In this document: positions 48,988 to 58,615 of the stretch, piece after piece | How positions within the stretch are numbered: position 1 is the stretch's first letter | Layout: every line of letters begins with the position of its first letter | Assembly (NCBI RefSeq): GCF_008728515.1 | Contig: NC_044978.1 | Location: 3,491,771 to 3,555,770 of the forward strand | Direction of reading: 5' to 3' | Origin: Papio anubis | Taxonomy: Eukaryota; Chordata; Mammalia; Primates; Cercopithecidae | Length of the DNA: 64,000 bases | Notes under the pieces: model-generated | What the model was told of the DNA's origin: nothing | What the model saw: the letters and a program-made list of their open reading frames with translations, nothing else | Databases searched by the model: none | Made by a program: the position numbers and the translations under genes

Positions 48988-49372
48988 GGTGGGGTGAAGG
49001 CGCCGCGGCCCGGGCCGCCTGGTGGGTGAAGGCCGCGCCCGCCGCCTGTGGGGGTGAAGGCGCCCGGCCGCCTGGGGTGAAGGCGCGCGCCCGTCGCTCT
49101 GGTGGGGTGAAGGCGCCCGGCTACCGTGGTGGGGTGAAGGCGCCGCGCCCGGGCCGCCTGGGGGTGTGAAGGTGTGTGCCCGTCGCTCTGGGGGTGAAGG
49201 CACGTGCCCGTCTGGTGGGGTGAAGGCGCGTGCCCGTTACTGTGGTGGGTGAAGGCTGCCCCGCCTCCCTGGTGGGTGAAGCGCCCGCCGCCGGGGGTGA
49301 AGGTGTGCCCGCCGCTCTGGTGGGGTGAAGGTGTGTCTGGCCGCCTGGTGGGGTGAAGGTGTGTGCCCCCTG
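48988..49372 (+). repeat. GC-rich minisatellite, about 14 units of 20-33 bp
   Basis: GGTGAAGG(C/T)G marks each unit, followed by a variable CpG-rich spacer (CGCGCCC, GCCGCCTGGT or GTCGCTCTGGT). Unit lengths vary widely and indels are common. Long open frames on both strands (Pro/Arg/His-rich on the minus strand) shift with these indels and are not genes. Confidence 0.95.
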
Positions 49373-49739
49373 CCTTGGCCTGCACCACCAGGAACCGATT
49401 CCCAGAGCAACGAGGATGCGATTCCATCAGAGAATGTGTGGGAATCAGGATCCACCCCTGGAGATGAGGCCACTTGCACCCAAATTTATGTCCCTAACAC
49501 ACAGGGAGAAGGCTGGACAGCCACTAGGTCTGCCACACTGAGCCATTCCCAAGGTTGAACAACATAAGCTCGGAACGTTTGTTTTGTTCTTTTGGCAAGA
49601 ACTCTTACCATGTTTATATGACTGCAAGGAGCATACTCTATTTTTGTCTACGTGATAAATACCAAATTAGTATTTAAGTAAAAAACGAAGTGTTGAACAA
49701 TTTGGTGACCTTATACACCAAATTAGCATAATGTCATTT

Positions 49740-50260
49740 ATATTAATTTGTCATAGTAAGAGAACTGCAAAATAAACTACAGTGAGCTACCTTTTCCCAC
49801 CTATCAGATTGTCAAAAATTCCTAATTGTGGTGTTATGGTAGCCGGAATGTGACCTTCTCTTACATTGCTGGTGGGAGAGAAAATGGCTACAGATTTTTG
49901 AAGAGAAATTTCTTCAGTAATTCTACCTCTGGACTTTATCCTACAAATGTTCCTGCATATGTGTGAAAGAGGGAAAGATTGAAACCAACCCAAGTGTCCT
50001 TCCACAGGGGACTCTGGTTAAACGAAGTGCGGAATCCCCGCAGTGAACACCAGCCTTCCATAGTGGACAGAGGCAGCCCTTCTGGACGCATCGGAAATAC
50101 CCCAAGATAGAGGAAGCTCTCTCGGTACCCGTGAGAAATATCCCAGTCAGAACTGTGCCCAGACCGAACGGAAGTCAGAAAGGTGCCACGCAGTGTGTAG
50201 AATGTGCACTCTCCTGGCACAGAAGAGGAGATCTTCTCATTGTATATTTTATATCTTACA
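49740..50260 (+). mobile_element. Ancient L1-like 3' fragment
   Basis: ATTGCTGGTGGGAGAGAAAA, GACTTTATCCTACAAATGTT and AACCAACCCAAGTGTCCTTC follow the order of an old L1 ORF2 end. Confidence 0.6.
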
Positions 50261-50754
50261 GTATTTTCATTAAACCATGGGCATATACCAGCTCTTCAAA
50301 AATTAAGACATTATACAAAGTGAACTGCTAAAAACAACAATATGTGGTTTTCTCAAATAATACGTTCTCAGGAAAGACTTTACAGAAACAGCTCTTCTTA
50401 TCAGAAATTACATCCCAACCCTCTTTTGTGTGAAGTGTTGCTTCCAGTCTGCTAAGGTAATTAGCAGGTAACAAGATAGTATCGTTTGCTACTCTTGAAG
50501 GCACTCTGATTTTCAGTTCCAATTTTGTTTGAACCTGTCCGCATTTTGGGTCTGGCCCCGTTATGCCCTACCATCATTTTGCTCTTTTGGGTTTTTTGTT
50601 TGTTGTTGTTTTTGTTTTGTCTTTCTCAGGACAAATTCCTTTGTATCCCCAGTCTTTGAACTTTGTGAAAAATGTCCTTTCTCATCTCATAGAATCTGGT
50701 GCAGCCGCTCATTTCAGCTTGAACTTCTATATTTTGTGTGATTATTTTATTTTG

Positions 50755-50875
50755 TTGTTCATGTTAGCTAGAGTATAAGCTTCATGAAGCCAGGACATAT
50801 CTGTTTGCTCACCACTGTATCCTCAAAGCTCAGCATGATGCTCTCACATAATTGTGCTCAATAAATATTTTCCAA
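50755..50875 (+). mobile_element. L2 LINE 3' end
   Basis: TAGAGTATAAGCTTCATGAA, ATCTGTTTGCTCACCACTGT and GTGCTCAATAAATATTTTCC are the typical L2 3' end, cut by the Alu that follows. Confidence 0.8.
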
Positions 50876-51173
50876 GGCCAGGTGCAGTGACTCACGCCTG
50901 TAATCCCAGCACTTTGAGAGGCTGAGGTGGGTGGATCACAAGGTCAGGAGTTCAAGACCAGCCTGACCAACATAGTGAAACCACGTCTCTACTAAAAATA
51001 TAAAAATTAGCCAGGCATGGTGGCATGTGTCTGTAGTCTCAGCCACTTGGGAAACTGAGGCAGGACAATCGCTTGAACCCAGGAGGTGTAGGTTACAGTG
51101 AGTCGAGGTTACACCACTGCACCCCAGCCTGGGCAGCAGAGTGAGACTTCGTCTCAAAAAAAAAAAAAAAAAT
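50876..51173 (+). mobile_element. Alu
   Basis: A complete sense Alu ends in an A-run of about 17. Confidence 0.97.
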
Positions 51174-52241
51174 TCACACTTGATGAATTGTATAATTGTT
51201 GGCACAGGTTGAAAGCTATGTGGTGACAAATCAAATTCTAGGTTATTGGACTAGATCACAGCAATAATGAGATAAATATTTGCACCAAACAGAAAAGCCC
51301 AGTACTTAGAATACAGGGAGCTGCTTGCTGAAGACTTTACTGTAACCATCCATTTGTGCCCAAATTGTTTTTTCTCCGTCGTACGGATGTAGTCAATGGT
51401 GACTTTTGTCAAATAAACATGCGGTTTAGCTCTTTGGGGGCCACAGTCACGGTAGCAGCTTGTCTTATGGAGGCTTCAGCTTGCCTCCCTATCGCCATCA
51501 GCCTCTCCCTCCCAAGACATTTTAAATAACTATACGATCCAACACAAATCATTTTTCAGGAAAGTGTATCTTTAAGATTGGTCCTAAGGTACCACTTCCA
51601 GGTACATTGCTGCTTGTCATCCTCTTCCATACAGAAATTCTGGTATCTTCACATTCACTCTTAGCTTGTGTCTACTCAAACTGCTGTTTTTAAACATATA
51701 TTTTAAAATGGAAATGACACGAATTCCTGACTATTCTGAAAATCTGCCATTAAATGCAATCAAATTCTTTCTTTACAAAGAAATGTGCTCACACAGGCAG
51801 AGTATAGATTCCTGCAAAATGGTGAAGACTGTCTTTGTTCTCCTTTCTTCCAGTTTTCATTTTTCATTGAACAAATCTATTTATGGTGGCTTCTTTTATC
51901 AGTTCTTCTACCTGATCCCTGCTGCCACTACTTGGTTATTTTCTGGTATATCTGCCTATATAGTAATCGTCAGAAATATTGCCTTATGGTAATTCTTGGA
52001 CTCCTTAGAAGCATGATCAGAAACAAAGAGACTGGATGCTGAAACAAACTACAATGATCACAGAACGGGAGTTTTGGACATAACAGCTTGTGACAGTTTG
52101 TTTTCTTCTGGCATTTTCCTACCAGCACCAAGCCCCTTCAGCGTGTTCCTGTGGAGGAAGCATGCTGGCACAATGAACTCAACACCCTCTCCCAGCAAAT
52201 CCTCTGTCCTTCAGGGACTGCAGTGGCCCCTGGGAACCCGT
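51174..52241 (-). other. F11: F11 3' UTR / downstream flank
   Basis: This is non-repetitive DNA just after the F11 stop. Reading the minus strand, I find no AATAAA or ATTAAA between the stop and about 51,180. Only weaker variants occur, such as GATAAA near 51,896 and CATAAA near 51,889. The first canonical AATAAA on this strand is near 50,746-50,751, beyond an Alu. The poly(A) site therefore stays open. Confidence 0.5.
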
Positions 52242-52403
<162 letters not shown>

Positions 52404-52982
52404 CTAGAATGAGGGGAGACAAGAAAAGGTGCACAGATCAACTCAGACGCTTCCCGTCTTCAGCACATCTTGCTCGGGTTGATTTCGTGTAAATGCTGTC
52501 TTGGACTCTTAATATACTGCAGAGAACCTGGGTGCTTGTGTTCATCCAGTCAGTCTCCTCATTTTTGCCAAGTCAAGCAAATACACTGTGTTCCCTGCTC
52601 ATTGGCAGAAGACTGCTTTTCAAAATGCATTAAGGGGCCGGGCACGGTGGCTCACACCTGTAATCCCAGCACTTTGGGAGGCCAAGGCGGGTGGATCACG
52701 AGGTCAAGAGATCAAGACCATCCTGGCCAACATGGTGAAACCCCGTCTCTACTAAAAATACAAAATAAATTAGCCAGGCGTGGTGGCGCACGCCTATAAT
52801 CCCAGCTACTCAGGAGGCTGAGGCTGGAGAATCGCTTGAACCTGGAGGTGGAGGTTGCAGTGAGCAGAGATCACACCACTGCACTCCAGCCTGGGTGACA
52901 GAGCAAGACTCCGTTTCAAAAAAAAAAATGCATTAAGCATTCCAATTTGTGTATATTCCATTGGCTAAGAGCACTGCGTTAC
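52404..52982 (-). other. F11: F11 intron 14
   Basis: This 579-bp intron has donor gtaacg and acceptor cattctag. About half of it is one Alu, on the strand opposite to the gene, with a 13-bp target duplication. Confidence 0.9.
52636..52928 (+). mobile_element. Alu in F11 intron 14
   Basis: This complete Alu is flanked by AAAATGCATTAAG at 52,622-52,634 and 52,925-52,937. It is antisense to F11. Confidence 0.97.
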
Positions 52983-53122
52983 CTTGCAAGCATCCTTCCC
53001 TCCTTCCCTGTAGCCGGCGCAGATCATCTTATGGGTTATTGTGTGTCCTCTGTATCTCCTCTGGCACTCTTCATTGGTCACTAAGGGGATCTTGGCTTTC
53101 TGGAGAGTATTCTGTATTTTGT
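52983..53122 (-). CDS. F11: F11 exon 14: protease domain with specificity Asp189
   Basis: This 140-nt exon has a long T-tract acceptor (tttttttcag) and donor gtaacg. It reads KIQNTLQKAKIPLVTNEE, then CQRRYRGHTITHKMICAGY and REGGKDACK, ending on a codon boundary. The Asp of DACK is Asp189 at the bottom of the S1 pocket and explains cleavage after Arg. CQRRYRGHT differs from the human CQKRYRGHK I recall. Both flanking introns carry Alus that lie inverted relative to each other, at 52,636-52,928 and 53,214-53,509. Confidence 0.96.
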
Positions 53123-53188
53123 CTGAAAAAAATTTTTTGGTTTGTTTGTGGAATAACCATATACAATACACATAAACGTATATACATA

Positions 53189-53212
53189 CACACACACACA
53201 CACACACACACA
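53189..53212 (+). repeat. CA microsatellite
   Basis: (CA)12 abuts the tail of the neighbouring Alu. Confidence 0.95.
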
Positions 53213-53213
53213 C

Positions 53214-53509
53214 TTTTTTTTTTAATTGAGACGGAGTCTCTTTCTGTTGCCCAGGCTGGAGTGCAGTAGCGCAATCTCGGCTCACTGCAACCTCCACCTC
53301 CCAGGTTCAAGCAATTCTCCTGCCTCAGCCTCCCGAGTAGCTGGGATTACAGGCACCTGCCATTATGCCCGGCTAATGTCTGTATTTTTAGTTGAGATGG
53401 GGTTTCACCGTGTTGGGCAGGCCGGTCTTGAACTCCTGACCTCAAGTGATCCACCCATCTTGGCTTCTCAAAGCGCTGGGATTACAGGCGTAAGCCACCG
53501 CGCCCGGCC
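53214..53509 (-). mobile_element. Alu in F11 intron 13 (sense to F11)
   Basis: A complete Alu on the minus strand runs from its T tail at 53,214 to cgcccggcc at 53,509. Confidence 0.97.
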
Positions 53510-53533
53510 GCGTATATTTAAAATAAAAATCAC

Positions 53534-53838
53534 GGCCAGGCAAGGTGGCTCACGCCTGTAATCCCAGCGCTTTGGGAGGCCGAGGCAGGCGGATCACAAG
53601 GTCAGGAGATCGAGACCATCCTGGCTAACACGGTGAAACCCTGTCTCTACTAAAAATACAAAAAATTAGCTTGGGGTGATGGTGGGCACCTGTAATCCCA
53701 GCTACTTGGGAGACCAAGGCAGGAGAATTGCTTGAACTGGGAGGCAGAGCTTGCAGTGAGCTGAGATCGTGCTCCAGCCTGGGCTCCAGCCTGGGTGACA
53801 GAGCGAGACTCTATCTCAAAAACAACAACAACAACAAT
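53534..53838 (+). mobile_element. Alu in F11 intron 13 (antisense to F11)
   Basis: A complete Alu with a short internal duplication (GCTCCAGCCTGG, 53,770-53,794) and a CAA-type tail. It starts 24 bp after the preceding opposite Alu. Confidence 0.97.
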
Positions 53839-54294
53839 CATGCCTATATAAAAATCTAGAAGGAAAAAATGTTAGATTTACTTCACGGACCTTTTATAAT
53901 TACAAGTATGAAGAAGACATTATTCCCACTATTGCATGTACCATTTTGTTAATGTTAATTAAGTTCCAAAATTAATTATGACTCTAACTGGAATGACTTC
54001 CCAGAGAAAGTAATTGGATAGCAGGCTAGAACATTTACTGAAAAGTGCTAGGCTTCACATTAAACTTCATTAAATATAATTAGTCTTTAAAGAGATGTAG
54101 TCACATTTAAAATGTCCAATCAAACAGACGAGGCACCAGCCTCACTTGGGTGACTTTTCCCTCTCCATCGGTATTAATCCGCTTCCTGCAGCTGAGTAGT
54201 GTGGCTCGATTGTGCTTCAGCTACATGACTTGATAGGGCAGAAAAGTTTCCGTTCTTCATTTCTAGGCTGGAGCACATATAACATCATTTTTAC

Positions 54295-54390
54295 CTCTTA
54301 ATTTTCTGTACCCCCATCCAGTCACCCAGCAGTCAGTGTATATCACATTTCTATCTCCTTTTGAAGGCAGGCATATGGGTCGTTGAGAAT
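54295..54390 (-). CDS. F11: F11 exon 13: protease domain, central segment
   Basis: This 96-nt exon has acceptor acatttag and donor gtaaaa. After the junction Asp it reads SQRPICLPSKGDRNVIYTD and CWVTGWGYRKLR. The CLP and CWVTGWG motifs are typical of S1 proteases of the kallikrein/factor XI group. The first Cys is expected to hold the catalytic chain to the linker Cys of exon 11. The final G is the first base of the Asp codon completed in exon 14. No substitution disturbs a recognised structural residue. Confidence 0.96.
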
Positions 54391-54992
54391 CTAAATGTAA
54401 AAAATCATGGTTTAAATATGAGATGCAAAATAGATCCTCTTTTCCAGAAGAGACTCTTCTTCCACTGTACATTATCTGTGTTTTCTTTGTTTACTATATT
54501 CATTTTTTGCCTTGTTGTCGTATATTTTCCTCCCTCAGGTTCAGCATAATATCGCACAAGCGCCAGGATGAGGGGGCGAGAAAGAGACAAGCCCCACCCG
54601 GCCACTAACTCCTCATCCAACTCAGTTTGTGATCCTGCACAAGTTGCTTAATTGTCCTAACCTTCAGTCCTTCATCCCTAAATTACCTTTACTAAATTAT
54701 CTTTAGACCAAATTATCTTTACTATTCCAATGTATTATGAAATTGTGTCATTCTATGCACCTGAAGAGGCCTCAGGAAAACGTATCTCTTCACCCACATT
54801 CCCCAAATAAGTTTCAATCACCAGGAACGTGTGTCAGCCTTAACAGAATGAATGGCTCGTGTTCCAGGCCCTCTCGCTTCCATGATGATAACACACGGAG
54901 AGACTGGCAGGCTCAGGTCGTAAATCTAGCAGCGTTAAACATTTTATCCAGTTCACCATTGGAGATAACTTTCCAGATAAAATTCTCCATAC
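54391..54992 (-). other. F11: F11 intron 12
   Basis: This 602-bp intron holds no repeat I can recognise. Its donor and acceptor are canonical. Confidence 0.9.
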
Positions 54993-55168
54993 CTGTGTAA
55001 TTCACTGTGGTTTCCAGTTTCAACAAGGCAATATCATACCCACTTTCTGCCATTTTATATTGATCATGGATTATTATTTCTTGAACCCCAAAGAAAGATG
55101 TATCCTCTTTTATTTCAGATTGATTTAAAATGCCAATGTAGACACGCAAAATCTTAGGTGACTCTACC
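54993..55168 (-). CDS. F11: F11 exon 12: protease domain with catalytic Asp102
   Basis: This 176-nt exon has a pyrimidine-rich acceptor ending in ccttag and donor gtatgg. It reads VESPKILRVYIGILNQSE, then FFGVQEIIIHDQYKMAES and GYDIALLKLETTVNYT. The Asp in DIALLKL is catalytic Asp102. Two N-glycosylation sequons are visible, NQS and NYT, as in the human catalytic domain. VYIGIL differs from the human VYSGIL I remember. The split last codon (G + AT) gives Asp at the junction with exon 13. Confidence 0.96.
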
Positions 55169-55380
55169 CTAAGGAGCAAACAGCAGAGGAAAAGAAATTT
55201 CCTTTACTGAAAATAATTCCCAGACATTGTGAAGTGTGTGACTATTTAACTATTACTAATATTTTCTGCCAATGACGGACATTTAGGTGGAAAAAAGTGG
55301 TTTTTTTCCTAAGATTTTTCAGGATAAAAAGAAACATTATCACCCTATCAGGAAGATCCATTATGCACAAAGATGGTCAG

Positions 55381-55700
55381 ACCTCCACATCCATTATCAA
55401 CACCACCTGGTACCTGGGCCTGCACCTGCCTTGCACCTGGTTCACCACATGCCTGGTACATACCACCTGGACCTGTGAGGGCGCCACCGCAGACTGCGCG
55501 TTCTGCCACCACCTGGGCTACCTGCACCTGCTGCGTACCTGAACCTGCAGCCTTACCTGAACACCTGAAACCTACCTACGCTACAGGCCTGCCTTCCCTG
55601 AACCACCTACGCTGGGCCTTACCTGAAACTGCCTGGTGCACGTAATTGCCTTACCTGCGCCACCACCAGCGCCTGACCTGCACCGGATCCACTGGACCGG
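55381..55700 (-). repeat. F11: Degenerate ACCTG/CAGGT-rich array in F11 intron 11
   Basis: About 16 ACCTG pentamers occur in 320 bases, mostly as CACCTG or TACCTG, with no constant unit length. On the F11 sense strand each reads CAGGT, like the core of a 5' splice site. The array is bounded by unique DNA. Confidence 0.9.
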
Positions 55701-56040
55701 ATCACCCTCATCGGTGGGCTTTGTGTTTATGAGAGAACTCAATTTGTTACTCCTGTTTCCTCCGTTCCCATATGTGACGAATTAGCGAGGGGATGCTTGA
55801 TTTCACACGTGTTCTTGAGTTTAACATGGTGTGCAGACTGATTAAGCAGCGAAGCTAAAAGCACACAAAACTGTGTCTGGAAACAACTCAGAGGACACTA
55901 AAGTAGCAAACAGAAAGTTTGGCTGACTTAACTTCCCTGGAATAAATATACCCCCAGCTGGAGCCTTTGTGTTTGGCCAGTGCTGAGAGTGACCTAAGTA
56001 AGGAACCCAGTTTGCGGACGCCGACTGAACTCTTTCTGTA

Positions 56041-56340
56041 TTTTATTTATTTACTTAGAGATAGGGTCTCGCTCTGTTGCTCACGCTGGAGCGCAGTGGC
56101 ACTGTAGTAACTCACTGAACCCTTGAACCCTTGGGCTCAAGCAATCCTCCTACCTCAGCCTTCTGAGCAGCTGGTGCTACAGGTGCACAAACCACCAGGC
56201 CTGACTCGTTTTTAAATAATTTTTAGAGACAGGGTCTCACTATGTTGCCCAGGCTGACCTCAGACTCCTGGCATCAAGTGATCCTCCCACCTCAGCCACC
56301 CAAAGTGCTGGGATTACAGGCATGAACCACCACACCTGGC
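56041..56340 (-). mobile_element. AluJ-like element in F11 intron 11
   Basis: The old antisense Alu lies between CTCTTTCTGTATTT at 56,030-56,043 and 56,341-56,354. Confidence 0.96.
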
Positions 56341-56356
56341 CTCTTTCTGTATTTAA

Positions 56357-56391
56357 ACACACACACACACACGCACACATGCACACACACA
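56357..56391 (+). repeat. CA microsatellite
   Basis: An interrupted (CA)n tract next to the Alu target duplication. Confidence 0.9.
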
Positions 56392-56757
56392 TATTAGAAA
56401 TTTGATTCAGAGAGTGGTAAATCCTCTGTGAGTTTAGTTCTGGGCGCAGCGCACAGAGCGAGACACACAGAGAGGGAGGTATGCTCTTGCAGGGAATAAC
56501 ATGAAGGCCCCTGGGGATGTGGATGTGGTTAAACGGGAAGCAGAATTGCAGGCAGTCAAGCGGCCGTGTACCTACACCTGTTCTGATGCTGGGAGACCAT
56601 GAGGGACTCTTCCTTTCTGCCTTTTTTACCACTGAAGGAATTCATTAATTTTGCAAATAAGACAATTTAATTGATTAAGGTATTTCCTAATATGCTAGTA
56701 ATATTTTTTATAAATGTGTGAACAAGATGAACTAATAAAAGCAGCCATGGTACTGAC

Positions 56758-56926
56758 CCATAGAAACAGTGAGCGGCCGTTAATATCCACTGGTTTCCAA
56801 TGATGGAGCCTCCACACAGGTGTCTGTGAGTGGGTGAGGTGGTGTGCAGAGTCACCTGCCATGGCCACTCACCACGGACAGATGCAGTTCCTCCAACGAT
56901 CCTGGGCTTGATTTTGGTGGTACACT
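56758..56926 (-). CDS. F11: F11 exon 11: activation site and start of protease domain
   Basis: This 169-nt exon has acceptor ctgttgcag and donor gtcagt. It encodes the linker ECTTKIKPR, the activation cleavage site (Arg before IVGG), and the first strands of the trypsin fold (GEWPWQVTLHTT, then HLCGGSIIGNQW). The His57 motif LTAAHC comes next. Cleavage after this Arg by factor XIIa or thrombin is the known activation step; the new N-terminal Ile then pairs with Asp194, encoded in exon 15. The Cys in ECTTK is the one expected to tether light and heavy chains. The exon ends in a split Gly codon (HCFYG) completed by exon 12. Confidence 0.96.
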
Positions 56927-57205
56927 CTGCAACAGAAGCATTGCGATGAGCAGCTTCCTACATCTTCCTTTCCATCAGTAATTACGCTCTTTCAGGAACA
57001 AGAAGAAGAAAACCTTCCCTCAAGTCAACAGTTTATCATGACCCTGAGTTACAGAGACTTTATAATCAAGTTGCCAAAGCAAAACATGCACATGAAAAAT
57101 GGAATTAACTAATTCATCTTGTAATTACACACCCCAAAGGATGCGGCCCTCTTGTGTGGTACTACGAGGCTGTCTTATCCTTCTTCAAATGATAACGCGA
57201 ATGGT

Positions 57206-57383
57206 TCTTTGAAACCAGTGGTTGTCAAGTGCAGTCTCCAGACCAACAGTGTCACCTGGGAACTTGTCAGAAATGCACATTCTTCAGCCCCACCTCAGAT
57301 CCAGTGAATGAGAAACTCCAGCCTGGAAGCTCAGCCCTCTGTGTTTAAACCAGCCCTGCTGGCGTTTGAGAACTACTCTTAGA
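57206..57383 (+). mobile_element. MER5-type hAT fossil in F11 intron 10
   Basis: CCAGTGGTTGTCAAGTGCAG opens the element and GCGTTTGAGAACTACTC closes it as the inverted terminal repeat. The core TCACCTGGGAACTTGTCAGA is typical. Confidence 0.85.
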
Positions 57384-57659
57384 AAGAAAAGGCGAGCACC
57401 TTGCCCTCAAGCTGCAGCCATTGTCCAGTTCCTGCCCTGTTCCCATGACTCTGCTGACCATGACTCCCAGTCACTCCTGCTCCATCCACGTCCAAAGTAA
57501 GACTGATCTGCGAACTTCCTCTGACCTTTGGCCTTGTTGACAGTTTGGGATTCTCTGGGGTCCTTAGTACTTTTCAGGGACTTTGACTTAGATTCATCCT
57601 GTGTTTCTTTACTCTTGTGGCTGCCTAAGAAGAACAGTTCCTCTCTTTTCTCTCGCGCT

Positions 57660-58460
57660 GGATGCCCCAACACAGACCCATCCTCGGGCTGGACCAGCGG
57701 TATTGCCATGGAACCGGATGGCGTGGGGTGGGGTGTTCATGCTCTGGAACTGCACCTGCAGACGGATGGCGTAAGGTTAAGGTGTTCATGCTCCTGAACA
57801 CATACTGCCTTTACCGCGGACACGGATGGCGTAGATTAAAGGATTGTTCATGGCGGTATTCAGACCACACACACGCACACATCTTTACCTTACCTGCAGC
57901 ACCTGCGCCTTTACCACATGCCTGTCCTTTTTTACCGTGCATGCCTAATCATACCACCGCGCTTTGCTCCACGTTACACACACTCCACCACACACCGCGG
58001 AACACAGATGGCACGTAAAGGATTAAGGTGTTAGTAAAGAGTATTCTAGACACACGCAGACACACACATACACGTACACACACATACACATGCACACCCA
58101 CGTGTGTACACACACGCAAATGCACACACACACAGACACGCACACACACACAGACACGCACACACAAGGAACAGAGATGGCATGGGAGTGGGGTGTTCGT
58201 AGACAGCAGTATTCTAGACTTACACATGCACATGCACACACACATGCACACACACACGTACACACACACACAGAACACAGATGGCATGGGACTTGGGTGT
58301 TTGTAGACAGCAGTATTCTGGACACACACATGCACATACACATACACACATGCACACACACGTGCACACACACGCACACACGGAACACAGATGGCATGGG
58401 AGTGGGTGTTCGTAGACAGCAGTATTCTAGACACACACACGCACACACACGCACACACCT
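57660..58460 (+). repeat. F11: Compound minisatellite: GATGGC unit plus CA tracts, 7 copies
   Basis: GATGGC marks copies at 57,717, 57,765, 57,825, 58,007, 58,176, 58,280 and 58,390. The last three read GATGGCATGGGA..GTTTGTAGACAGCAGTATTCT-like and are followed by CA/CACG/CATG tracts; the earlier ones are shorter and diverged. Cys/Val-rich open frames on the minus strand are by-products. Confidence 0.93.
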
Positions 58461-58489
58461 ATGCGACTCATACTTTTATGTGCCTGTGG

Positions 58490-58615
58490 GTCGCCTGCAT
58501 AGCTTTCAGATTGCAGATCCTGACTCCGTAACGTCTGTGTGGGTCCTGAAATTCTAATAACCTCCTGGGTGATGCCAATGTGCCGTGCCTGGATCACACT
58601 TAGAATAACCAGGCT
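58490..58615 (+). mobile_element. MER5-like fragment
   Basis: GGGTCCTGAAATTCTAATAA, CTCCTGGGTGATGCCAATGT and ACACTTAGAATAACCAG resemble the 3' half of MER5. Confidence 0.5.

Larger units (their letters stand above)
53123..54294 (-). other. F11: F11 intron 13
   Basis: This 1,172-bp intron holds a short CA tract (about 53,189-53,212) followed by two Alus in opposite orientation only about 24 bp apart. The remaining 450 bp next to exon 13 are not repetitive. Confidence 0.9.
55169..56757 (-). other. F11: F11 intron 11
   Basis: This 1,589-bp intron contains the ACCTG-rich array (55,381-55,700), an AluJ-like element with target duplications and a short CA tract near 56,357. Confidence 0.9.

Noticed and set aside
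48897..49427. 176-residue Pro/His/Arg-rich minus-strand open frame
   Set aside because: It reads through a GC-rich minisatellite with variable units, and competing frames are equally open.
1..52000. A second protein-coding gene such as MTNR1A downstream of F11
   Set aside because: No receptor-like transmembrane frame or other exon set was found. In human that gene lies far beyond this distance.
57949..58557. Cys/Val-rich and His/Thr-rich open frames
   Set aside because: They are translations of CA/TG tracts in the compound minisatellite.
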